Of a DNA stretch of 64,000 nucleotides, positions 35,247 to 43,248 are shown piece by piece; positions within the stretch are counted from its first letter, which is position 1, and the number at the start of each line of letters is the position of its first letter. A program made the position numbers and the translations under genes. Source of the DNA: JAAYXS01 sp964550375 (lineage in GTDB: Bacteria; Planctomycetota; Phycisphaerae; UBA1845; Fen-1342); assembly GCA_964550375.1 (NCBI GenBank), contig CAZJYX010000002.1, positions 1-64,000 on the forward strand. Direction: 5' to 3'. The notes below the pieces were generated by a model that saw only the letters and a list, made by a program, of their open reading frames with translations, was not told the DNA's origin and did no database searches.

Positions 35247-36836
35247 ATGTCCATGACATTCTCGAGAATAAACAGTTCGGCCGCGACGCTGACGAAGAAC
35301 CGCACCGAAGGTTCCGTCACCCCCAGCTCCGGCATGTGCGTGACCTGCGTCGATGGCTGCATCGGCATGTGCGAGATCGGCAAGTCCGCCTACCGCGGCC
35401 ACGAGGTCATCTATCCCCAGCCGTTCGGCGTGATTACGACCGCGGCCGAGAAGATCTACCCCGTGGACTACTCGCACTTCAACATCATGGGTACGGCGGT
35501 CGGCGCCCACGGCATCGCGCCCGATAGCGACAAGGCCATCTTCCCGGCGGTGAGCCTGGAAGCTGTGTTCGGCCACGACCGCGGGCTCAAGTTCAAGCTT
35601 CCCTGGGTGATTCCCGGCATCGGTTCGACCAACATCGCCAAGAACAACTGGGAGGGTCTGGCGATCGGCTCGGCCCTGGCCGGGACCGGCCTGACCATCG
35701 GCGAGAACGTCGTCGGCATGGATCCCGAAGCGGTGATCAAGAACGGCCGCGTGGTTGACACGGTCGATCTCAAGCGCCGCGTAGACCTTTTCAAGGACCA
35801 TCAGCGCGACGGCTACGGCGCCATCATCTGCCAGGCCAACATCGAGGATACGCGCCTGGGTACCCAGGAGTACGCCATCGAGAAGCTGGGCGTGCAATGT
35901 GTCGAGCTCAAGTGGGGCCAGGGTGCCAAGGACATTGGCGGCGAGGTGAAGATCAACAACCTGAAGAAGGCCCAGTTGCTCTACGAGCGCGGCTACGTCG
36001 TGATCCCCAACCCGACCGATCCGCACGTGATCAAGGCCTTCGAGCGCGGCGCGTTCAAGGAGTTTGAGCGGCACTCGCGCGTGGGCATGGTGAGCGAGGA
36101 GGGCTTTGCCCAACGGGTCGAGGAGTTGCGCAAGGCGGGGGCCAAGTATGTCTTCCTGAAGACCGGCGCCTATCGCCCGGCCGACCTGGCCCGCGCCGTC
36201 CTGTTCGCCAGCAAGTACAAGCTGGACCTGCTCACGGTCGATGCCGCCGGCGGCGGAACCGGCATGAGCCCCTGGCGCATGATGAACGAATGGGGCGTGC
36301 CGCCGGTCGAGCTGCATTCGCTCCTGTACCAGTACTGCCAGCGCATGACCGAGCGGAAGCTCCAGGTGCCGGCCATCGCGGTGGCGGGCGGCTTCACGTT
36401 CGAGGACCAGATCTTCAAGGGCCTGGCCCTGGGTGCTCCGTACGTCAAGCTGGTGGGCATGGCCCGCGCGCCGATCGCCGCCGCAATGGTTGGCAAGACC
36501 ATCGGCCGGGCCATCAGCGAAAGTCAGCTACCCGTCTACGTGGAGCGTTTTGGAAGCACAATCGATGATGTTTTCGTGACCGCCAACGAGCTGCGCCGCG
36601 AGCTAGGCAACGAGGGATTCGAGCGCATCCCGCCCGGCGCGATCGGCCTATACACTTACTATGAGCGCCTGGCCCAGGGCCTGCGCCAGCTAATGTGTGG
36701 CAGCCGGAAGTTCGCGCTCGAGCATATCAGCCGCGACGACCTGGCTGCCCTGACCCACGCGGCGGCCGACATCAGCGGCATCCCGTACATAACTGAAGTC
36801 GACAAGTCCCAGGTGGAGGAGATCCTCAACGGCTGA
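35247..36836 (+). CDS. FMN-binding glutamate-synthase-like protein
   Basis: A 529-aa protein resembling the FMN/TIM-barrel synthase domain of GltB. FMN and substrate blocks are LPWVIPGIGSTNIAKNNWEG, GTGLTIGENVVG, VELKWGQGAKDIGGEV and the phosphate loop VDAAGGGTGMSPWRMMNEWG. There is no N-terminal glutaminase domain, and the cysteines that hold the 3Fe-4S cluster of GltB (expected after LALGAPYVKLVGMAR) are absent. Instead a CVTCVDGCIGMCEIG motif sits at residues 31-42. GGAGGT lies 9 nt before the ATG. The product may use ammonia or a different acceptor, so glutamate formation is not assured. Confidence 0.88.
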   Translation: MSMTFSRINSSAATLTKNRTEGSVTPSSGMCVTCVDGCIGMCEIGKSAYRGHEVIYPQPFGVITTAAEKIYPVDYSHFNIMGTAVGAHGIAPDSDKAIFPAVSLEAVFGHDRGLKFKLPWVIPGIGSTNIAKNNWEGLAIGSALAGTGLTIGENVVGMDPEAVIKNGRVVDTVDLKRRVDLFKDHQRDGYGAIICQANIEDTRLGTQEYAIEKLGVQCVELKWGQGAKDIGGEVKINNLKKAQLLYERGYVVIPNPTDPHVIKAFERGAFKEFERHSRVGMVSEEGFAQRVEELRKAGAKYVFLKTGAYRPADLARAVLFASKYKLDLLTVDAAGGGTGMSPWRMMNEWGVPPVELHSLLYQYCQRMTERKLQVPAIAVAGGFTFEDQIFKGLALGAPYVKLVGMARAPIAAAMVGKTIGRAISESQLPVYVERFGSTIDDVFVTANELRRELGNEGFERIPPGAIGLYTYYERLAQGLRQLMCGSRKFALEHISRDDLAALTHAAADISGIPYITEVDKSQVEEILNG

Positions 36837-37064
36837 GAGCGAGGATGGTCACGGCCGTTTCATCCTTCGCGGGACTTCGTGTTAGTCTCCATCGATGCGG
36901 CGGACCTGCCCACAACGGGACCGCCATCTTTCTCTGCGACAGCAGGGAAGGACGCCCCGCCCCTTGCTGTGTGTGAGGGGTGGGGCGTATTCTCATCAGA
37001 CCCCGACGATGTCCGGCCGGCGCCCAGCCACGCGGCCGGCCTCGCCGGCTGGGCGCGAGGCATC

Positions 37065-39836
37065 ATGGCCCACCACGACGCTATCGAAGGCATCCTGACG
37101 GCGCTGCATGAGCGCACCAAGGAACTCAACTGTCTTTACGCCGTCGAGGAACTGGTGAGCCACGAAGAACTCCCCCTGGAGGACATCCTGCGGGCCGTCG
37201 TGCAGGCCATTCCGTCCGGGTGGCAGTATTCTGAGGTGTGCCGGGCCCGCATAACGTACGCCGGCCAGGTCTACACATCGCCGCACTTCGCCGAATCGCC
37301 TTGGGCCCAGCGGGCGGCCATCTGCGTGCAGGGCAAATCCGTGGGGCTGGTCGAGGTCTTCTACGGCGAGCGTCTGCCCGAGGCGGAAGCCGGACCATTC
37401 CTGCATAGCGAACACCGGTTAATCGAATTCATCGCCGAGCGGCTGGCCAGTTGTATCACGCACCGCCACCTGCTGAAGGGCATGCGCGACTGGCGCTCCG
37501 CCCGGCAGCAGGTTTCCGAGCATTCCGCCGGTGACTGGTCGGCCATCCTCGATCTGCTGCGGCGGACCGACCACAACCTGCTGCTGCGCATCACGCGCAA
37601 GATGATCAACTATCTGGCCTGTCGCGGCATCGCCGACGCCGACCTGGTTCTTCAGAAGATCGGCGGCGGTCGGCAGGCTGAGCTGGCCGAACTGCTGAGC
37701 GATCCCAATGAGCCGCGCGGCCCGGAGAGCCGGCCCGACGACCAGGCCTGGGCCAGCGAGAACCTGGCCGGCGAGGCCTTTGAGATCGCCGCGGCCCATC
37801 TGGACGATGAGGAGATCGTGGCCTGCATCCACCAGTGGATCCGGCTGGACCGCGCCAGCTTCCTGGTCAACGCAATCGAGGATCCGCACACTTCGCTCAC
37901 CCGCGTGGCCGACGCGATGCGTCGCTACCAGCACGCCTGCCGGGGCGAAATCGAGCTGTCACCTTCAACGCTGAAGGGTCTGCGCGTCTCGCTCATCCAC
38001 CGCTTCCTGACCGGCCAGCTCGAGTTCGTCAACGTCGCCAAGGACTTCGTCGAGATCGAGGACTTTCACAAGCTCACGCAGCGGCTCATCTACCCCGGCG
38101 AGGGGCACGGCAAGATCGGCGGCAAGGCGGCCGGCCTCTTCCTAGCCCGTCAGATTGTGCGGCGGCACGGCGCCGCGCTGGGCCTGCAGGATATCCGCTT
38201 CCCACGCTCCTGGTATATCACGTCCGACAGCCTCTACGACTTTATCCAGACCAACCACCTGGAAGACGTGATGACCCACAAGTACAAGGAGCTGGACGAG
38301 ATCCACCGCGAGTATCCGCACGTCGTACAGGTGTTCAAGCACTCACACTTCGCGCCCGACGTGGTGCGCGGCCTGTCGCTGGCACTGGATGATTTCGGCG
38401 AGCGCCCGCTCATCGTCCGCAGCTCCAGCCTGCTCGAGGACCGCTTCGGCGCCGCGTTCGCCGGAAAATACAAGAGCCTGTTCCTGGCGAACCAGGGCGC
38501 CAAGGGCGAGCGCCTCGCGGCCCTGCTTGACGCCATCGGCGAGGTATATGCCTCGATCTTCGGCCCGGATCCGATCCTCTACCGCGCCGAACGCAACCTG
38601 CTCGATTTCTCCGAGGGCATGGCGATCCTGATCCAGGAGGTGGTCGGGACGAAGATCGGCCAGTACTTCGCCCCCGCCTTCGCGGGCGTGGCTTTCAGCC
38701 ACAACGAGTTCCGCTGGTCGCCGCGCATCAAGCGCGAGGACGGCCTGGTCCGGCTGGTGCCCGGCCTGGGCACGCGCGCCGTCGATCGGCTCGGCGACGA
38801 CTACCCGGTCCTGGCGGCCCCCGGCCAGCCCGGCCTGCGCGTCAACCCTACACCCGAGGAGACGGTCCGCTACGCCCCCCGCTACCTGGACGTGATCAAC
38901 CTGCGCGCCAAGCGCTTCGAGACGGTCGAAATCCCCGCCTTCCTGCGCGCCTGCGGGGCGGAAATCCCAAACGTCGAACAACTGGTCTCGGTTTTCGAGG
39001 ACGGCAACCTGCGCTCACCGCTGCGTGGACAGCTCGACTTCGAACGCCAGGACCTGGTGGTCACGTTCGAGGGGCTCCTTGCCCGCACGCCGTTCCTCAA
39101 GCAGATGCGCGCCCTCCTGACATTGCTCGAGCAGAAGCTCGGTGCTCCGGTGGATATCGAGTTGGCCTCCGACGGCGTCAACCTCTACCTGCTGCAGTGC
39201 CGGGTGCAAAGCTCCACCCCGCATTCCGCGCCCGCCACGATTCCCCATGACCTGCCGCCGGAGCGCGTGGTCTTCTCGGCCAGCCGCCACGTCTCCAACG
39301 GGCGCGTGCCGGACATCACGCATATCGTCTACGTCGATCCGGACAAATACAGCGAGTTGAACAGCCTCGACCAGTTGGTCGCCATCGGCCGCGCCGTCGG
39401 TAAGCTCAACAAGCTGCTGCCCAAGCGCTGCTTCATCCTGATGGGACCCGGCCGCTGGGGCAGCCGCGGCGATATCAAGCTCGGCGTGCGCGTTACGTAC
39501 GCCGACATCAACAACACCGCCATGCTCATCGAAATCGCGCGCAAGCGCGGCGACTACACTCCCGACCTCTCGTTCGGCACGCACTTCTTCCAGGACCTGG
39601 TGGAAAGCGCCATTCACTACCTGCCACTCTATCCCGACGAGGAAGGTGTGCTCTTCAACGAGCCGTTCCTGACGCAAACGCCCAACCGTCTTGCCGCGCT
39701 GGCGCCGGAGTACGCCAATCTCGCCGACACCCTGCGCGTCATCGACGTGCCGCAGGCCGCCGAGGGCCGCGTACTGCACGTGCTCATGAACGCCGAGTTG
39801 GACCAGGCCGTCGGGATGCTGGCTCTGCCGCGCTGA
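37065..39836 (+). CDS. PEP/pyruvate-binding (PPDK N-type) protein with sensory N-terminus
   Basis: A 923-aa cytosolic protein. The N-terminus (about residues 15-145) starts LHERTKELNCLYAVEELV and matches the second sensory module of the histidine kinase at 26689. A helical linker follows. The PPDK/PEP-synthase ATP-binding region spans about 385-700: GHGKIGGKAAGLFLARQIV, RPLIVRSSSLLEDRFGAAFAGKYKS and ILIQEVVGTKIGQYFAPAFAG. The phosphohistidine swivelling domain (CHAAI-type) is absent, so it is probably not a complete PEP synthase. The ATG at 37065 has GCGAGG upstream; an upstream GTG at 36879 is less likely. It ends the redox operon and may gate it by energy or pyruvate state. Confidence 0.82.
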   Translation: MAHHDAIEGILTALHERTKELNCLYAVEELVSHEELPLEDILRAVVQAIPSGWQYSEVCRARITYAGQVYTSPHFAESPWAQRAAICVQGKSVGLVEVFYGERLPEAEAGPFLHSEHRLIEFIAERLASCITHRHLLKGMRDWRSARQQVSEHSAGDWSAILDLLRRTDHNLLLRITRKMINYLACRGIADADLVLQKIGGGRQAELAELLSDPNEPRGPESRPDDQAWASENLAGEAFEIAAAHLDDEEIVACIHQWIRLDRASFLVNAIEDPHTSLTRVADAMRRYQHACRGEIELSPSTLKGLRVSLIHRFLTGQLEFVNVAKDFVEIEDFHKLTQRLIYPGEGHGKIGGKAAGLFLARQIVRRHGAALGLQDIRFPRSWYITSDSLYDFIQTNHLEDVMTHKYKELDEIHREYPHVVQVFKHSHFAPDVVRGLSLALDDFGERPLIVRSSSLLEDRFGAAFAGKYKSLFLANQGAKGERLAALLDAIGEVYASIFGPDPILYRAERNLLDFSEGMAILIQEVVGTKIGQYFAPAFAGVAFSHNEFRWSPRIKREDGLVRLVPGLGTRAVDRLGDDYPVLAAPGQPGLRVNPTPEETVRYAPRYLDVINLRAKRFETVEIPAFLRACGAEIPNVEQLVSVFEDGNLRSPLRGQLDFERQDLVVTFEGLLARTPFLKQMRALLTLLEQKLGAPVDIELASDGVNLYLLQCRVQSSTPHSAPATIPHDLPPERVVFSASRHVSNGRVPDITHIVYVDPDKYSELNSLDQLVAIGRAVGKLNKLLPKRCFILMGPGRWGSRGDIKLGVRVTYADINNTAMLIEIARKRGDYTPDLSFGTHFFQDLVESAIHYLPLYPDEEGVLFNEPFLTQTPNRLAALAPEYANLADTLRVIDVPQAAEGRVLHVLMNAELDQAVGMLALPR

Positions 39837-39869
39837 CCACGCCTCTGTCCGACCACCCGTGCCGGCCAG

Positions 39870-40430
39870 CTATGCCTGGTCGGCACGCGGGCCCGGCGCC
39901 GCGGTTGACACGTCGAGGGCCTTCACAAAGATGACTTTGGCGTCGCCGGGGCTGTAGAAGTCGTCCAGGTAGGCCGCGGCCGCGTAGCCGCCGCGCTCGT
40001 AGAAGCGGCGCGTGGGTTCGTACAGGGGTCGGGAAGACGTTTCAATGTACAGTCGGCGTCCGCCCGCGCTCGTCACGCGGTGTTCCACCTCCGCCAGCAG
40101 CCGGCGTCCCAACCCCTGCCCGCGCGACGCGGCCGTGACCGCGATCCAGTACAAATCGAAGCTGCCCACCGTGCAGGCAATCGGACCGTAACAGGCGTAG
40201 CCGACAGGCTCACCGCCCGCGTCCGCAAAGACAAAGTGGTAGCCGCTGGCCGCGCCGCGCGCCAAGCGCTCCTCGACCAGTTCCGCCGCGATGTCAATCT
40301 CGTGCGGCGCGAAGAAGCCGGAGGAGGTCACAATGGCACGGACAGCCGCGACGTCCGCGGCGCTGACGGTGTCGCGTAGCTCGACCAGCCCGGCCCCGCG
40401 GGCCGCGCCCGGTGCGGTGTACTCCGTCAT
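39870..40430 (-). CDS. GNAT-family N-acetyltransferase (last gene of KamA operon)
   Basis: A 186-aa transferase. The acetyl-CoA loop is in VTAASRGQGLGRRLLAEVE (R/Q-G-x-G-x-G/R), with YIETSSRPLYEPTRRFYERGGY as the C-terminal motif. The first strand lies near LRDTVSAADVAAVRAIV. Its ATG overlaps the stop of the GNAT::HDAC gene by 4 nt, so it is co-translated with it. In the known Abl osmolyte pathway a GNAT partner acetylates beta-lysine made by a KamA enzyme; whether this one or the fused one does so here is unknown. It is convergent with the PPDK-like gene. Confidence 0.85.
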   Translation of the reverse strand: MTEYTAPGAARGAGLVELRDTVSAADVAAVRAIVTSSGFFAPHEIDIAAELVEERLARGAASGYHFVFADAGGEPVGYACYGPIACTVGSFDLYWIAVTAASRGQGLGRRLLAEVEHRVTSAGGRRLYIETSSRPLYEPTRRFYERGGYAAAAYLDDFYSPGDAKVIFVKALDVSTAAPGPRADQA

Positions 40431-42220
40431 TTGGGTTGCTCCCGCGCGACGGATCGCGGCCCCACCGGCGTCCCCGCGGTTGGCCCGAAGGTGGCCTGCA
40501 CGAGGCCGGCGAAGAACTGCCGCGCGTTGACGCCCAGCGTGCGCGTACGGTAGCCACCCTCCTGCACCACGAGCGTGGGCAGTCGCAGGCTGCCGATCAG
40601 GCGCCCATTCTCCTCGAAGTCACGGGCCACCAGCGACCACGAGCCGGTCGGGTCACCCTTGGCCGTATCCAGCCCCAGTGCCACTATCAAGAAGCGTGGT
40701 GCGAACCGCCGAATGCGCTCCAGCGCCCGCCCCAGCGCCTGGCGATACCGCTCGGCATCGGCTTGCTCCGGCAAGGGAATATTCAGGTTGAAGCCGCTGC
40801 CAGCCTTCGCGCCCTTCTCATCTTCGAAGCCGGTGAAGTAGGGATAGGCGAATTCCGGATGCCCGTGAATCGAGATGGTCAGGACGTCGCCGCGCTCGTA
40901 GAAAATCTCCTGCTGGCCGTTGCCGTGGTGGTAGTCGATGTCCAGGATCGCCACCGGGCCCACGCGGCACAAATGCTGCGCCACGACCGCGCAGTTGTTG
41001 AAGTAGCAGAACCCGCCAAACGCGGCATGCTCGGCATGGTGACCGGGCGGCCGGACGAGCGCGTACGCCAGACGCTCCCCGCTCAGCAGGGCCGTGGCCG
41101 CCGTCATGGCGCAATCAGCGGCCCGCTTGGCCGCCGGAAAGGCGTTCTGATTCAGCGGCGTAAACGTGTCGATGCAGTAGTAGCCGGCCCGCACCGACAG
41201 CTCCTTGGGCCGGCGCGTGGGGTTCCGGATCGGAAAAACATACGGATACAGCGATTTCCCCGCCGGCATGCCCTGGCAGGCGCGTTTCAGGTAATCGACG
41301 AACTGGCCGTCATGGACCGCCCGGATGTGCGACTCCGGAAACTCCTTCACCGGCAAACGCCGAAACAGGCCCGTGGCCTCCAGCTCCTTGAGAATCGCCG
41401 GAATGCGGACCGGCGCCTCCACGTAGCCGCGCTCGCGAACGTGGTGGATATCGTGTTTGTCGTTCACGACCAGCACCATGCGGGCGCGACTGCCGCCTTG
41501 ATATGCACGCGCCCGGGGCGTCTTGGTCGGCGTGTAGCGCGGGGCGCGCAGCAGCACCGGATCATCGCGAAACGACGCCACGACTTCCGCCACGTACTCC
41601 GGCGAGCACAAATAGTCGTACTTGCGCTCAAGTATCGCCCGGCAGGCCGCCCGCGCCTGTTCGCGCCGCAGCGGCTTGACCCGGTCCAGCCCGTCGAACA
41701 TCAGGTACGGCTGGCAGCGGTCCCCGGGCCGGGCCGGCTTCTGATAGGCGGTGTTGATGATCGGCCGGGCGCCGAACTGCTCGTAGAAGCGCAGCCGGGC
41801 TGCGTTCTGGCGGTATTGCTCACGCGACAAGCACTCGGCCGGGTCGTCCGGCAGGCATTCGAAGAAGAGGCCCACCACGCCGTGCGCCGCAGCCTCCTCG
41901 CGCAAGCGCTCGTACAACGCGCCCCCCACCCCGCGGCCGGATAGTCTTCGGCCAGTGGCGATGTAATCGAGGTAGAAGAAACGCAACTGCGGATCGTGAG
42001 CCGCCAGCGCAAAGCCGCGCACCGTCCCATGCGCATCATCAGCGACCAGCAGCAGATGGCGGAACTTGTACTTCAGCGGGTTACGCAGCTTGGCCGGCAG
42101 GCTGGCCACGTCCTGCGGGCGAATCTCCGGAAACTGGGCCCGCAGAATCTGCTGGATCTGCGCAATCTCACGCTGGTCGATCGGCAACGTATCGTCAAGA
42201 ATCCGCCGGATCCGGAACAC
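40427..42220 (-). CDS. GNAT acetyltransferase fused to HDAC-family deacetylase
   Basis: A 597-aa bifunctional protein. Residues 1-190 are a GNAT domain (FFYLDYIATGRRLSGRGVGG, then EQFGARPIINTAYQ). Residues 250-590 are an arginase-fold histone-deacetylase/acetylpolyamine amidohydrolase domain. The His-His dyad is at 394-395 in PPGHHAEHAAFGGFCYFNN. Zn ligands are Asp429 and His431 in DIDYHHGNG and Asp518 in LGLDTAKGD, with the transition-state Tyr at 557 in EGGYRTR. All catalytic residues are present. The chain therefore carries both an acetyl-transfer and an amide-hydrolysis module. It starts 8 nt after the second ATP-grasp gene and overlaps the final GNAT gene. Confidence 0.92.
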   Translation of the reverse strand: MFRIRRILDDTLPIDQREIAQIQQILRAQFPEIRPQDVASLPAKLRNPLKYKFRHLLLVADDAHGTVRGFALAAHDPQLRFFYLDYIATGRRLSGRGVGGALYERLREEAAAHGVVGLFFECLPDDPAECLSREQYRQNAARLRFYEQFGARPIINTAYQKPARPGDRCQPYLMFDGLDRVKPLRREQARAACRAILERKYDYLCSPEYVAEVVASFRDDPVLLRAPRYTPTKTPRARAYQGGSRARMVLVVNDKHDIHHVRERGYVEAPVRIPAILKELEATGLFRRLPVKEFPESHIRAVHDGQFVDYLKRACQGMPAGKSLYPYVFPIRNPTRRPKELSVRAGYYCIDTFTPLNQNAFPAAKRAADCAMTAATALLSGERLAYALVRPPGHHAEHAAFGGFCYFNNCAVVAQHLCRVGPVAILDIDYHHGNGQQEIFYERGDVLTISIHGHPEFAYPYFTGFEDEKGAKAGSGFNLNIPLPEQADAERYRQALGRALERIRRFAPRFLIVALGLDTAKGDPTGSWSLVARDFEENGRLIGSLRLPTLVVQEGGYRTRTLGVNARQFFAGLVQATFGPTAGTPVGPRSVAREQPK

Positions 42221-42228
42221 TGAACCAG

Positions 42229-43248
42229 TTACCTCGCGCTACGCGGCGCGGCCGCCAGGGCATCCGAAACGATCCGCGCCACCACGTCAACGCCGCTCAA
42301 CCCCGCCCGGCCGGCGGCGGCCGCGAAGCCCGCGTCCGGCGACAAACAGGGATTGGCGTTGATCTCCAGGATCCACGGATTGCCCGCCGTGTCCACACGG
42401 AAGTCCACGCGCGCGTAGCCCCGCAGGCCAAACAGCGCCCAGCAGGCCCGCGCCAGCCGCCGCAGCTCATCCAACAATGCGCTGTCCCCGGCGGCGAACT
42501 TGAAGCTGCGCGGCGTATGCGCATATTCGAATGACTCGGGGTCCCACTTGGCCCGGTACCCCACCACTTGCGGCCGGTCAGGGGCATAGTCCACGAACCG
42601 AATCTCCGCGATCGGCAGCACTTCCGGCCCCTGCGGCCCCGCCAGCACGGACACGTTGAATTCGCGCCCCGCCACGTAACGTTCAGCGAAGACCTCCAGC
42701 CCCAGAGACTCCGCCCGAGCCTGCATCAGGCGCTCAAGCTCGGCGCTGTCAATGGCGTGAACGACGGCGTCATCTTCCAGGCCAACCGACGCATCCTCCG
42801 CCACCGGCTTGATGATGTACCGGTCGGCAGACAACGCCGGGCCGCACGACTTGCTGCCGACCGCGCTCCACGCCGGCGTGGGCAGCCCGCCGAGTTGGAG
42901 TAAGCGCTTGGCCAACAGCTTGTCGGTCGTCAGGAACAGGGCCGCGGTCGGCGACCCGGTGTACGGAATCCGCAGCGCATCGAGCAACGCCGGCGCGAGG
43001 TGCTGTAGCCGCCCCGTTCCCGCAACGGATTCAACCAGGTTGACCACCAACTTCGGAGCCCGCGTCTCCAGTTCCGCACGAACCGCCGCCAGGTCCAGCG
43101 CGCACGGCAATCGCGAAGTCGTGTATCCCAGCGCAACAAGTGCGCGTTCAACTTCGCCCGCCTGCACCAGCACGTCGACCTCGTCCGCGCGGGCGCCAGG
43201 CGCCAGCTCGTCGTGCAGTACTACCGTGTGCAGGCCGGCCGCGTTCAT
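42229..43248 (-). CDS. ATP-grasp ligase B (D-Ala-D-Ala ligase-like)
   Basis: A 339-aa carboxylate-amine ligase of the Ddl-like ATP-grasp fold. Blocks: VVNLVESVAGTGRLQHLAPALLD, TGSPTAALFLTTDKLLAKRLL, the ATP-binding IIKPVAEDASVGLEDDAVV, FAERYVAGREFNVSVL, and the Mg site VDFRVDTAGNPWILEINANPCLSPDAGF. The ATG overlaps the stop of ligase A by 4 nt. It activates a carboxylate as acyl phosphate and joins it to an amine. The acceptor and donor are unknown, but a KamA-derived beta-amino acid is a natural candidate. It is a diverged paralogue of ligase A rather than a fresh copy. Confidence 0.88.
   Translation of the reverse strand: MNAAGLHTVVLHDELAPGARADEVDVLVQAGEVERALVALGYTTSRLPCALDLAAVRAELETRAPKLVVNLVESVAGTGRLQHLAPALLDALRIPYTGSPTAALFLTTDKLLAKRLLQLGGLPTPAWSAVGSKSCGPALSADRYIIKPVAEDASVGLEDDAVVHAIDSAELERLMQARAESLGLEVFAERYVAGREFNVSVLAGPQGPEVLPIAEIRFVDYAPDRPQVVGYRAKWDPESFEYAHTPRSFKFAAGDSALLDELRRLARACWALFGLRGYARVDFRVDTAGNPWILEINANPCLSPDAGFAAAAGRAGLSGVDVVARIVSDALAAAPRSAR

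Noticed and set aside
30479..36836. [FeFe]-hydrogenase or full complex I
   Set aside because: NuoE/NuoF/NuoG-N parts are present, but there is no H-cluster domain and no membrane or quinone subunits.
37065..39836. Complete PEP synthase / pyruvate phosphate dikinase
   Set aside because: The ATP/pyruvate-binding part is present but I see no phosphohistidine (CHAAI-type) or C-terminal PEP barrel domain.
40412..41944. 510-codon plus-strand reading
   Set aside because: Antisense to the GNAT::HDAC gene, whose catalytic motifs are all present on the minus strand.
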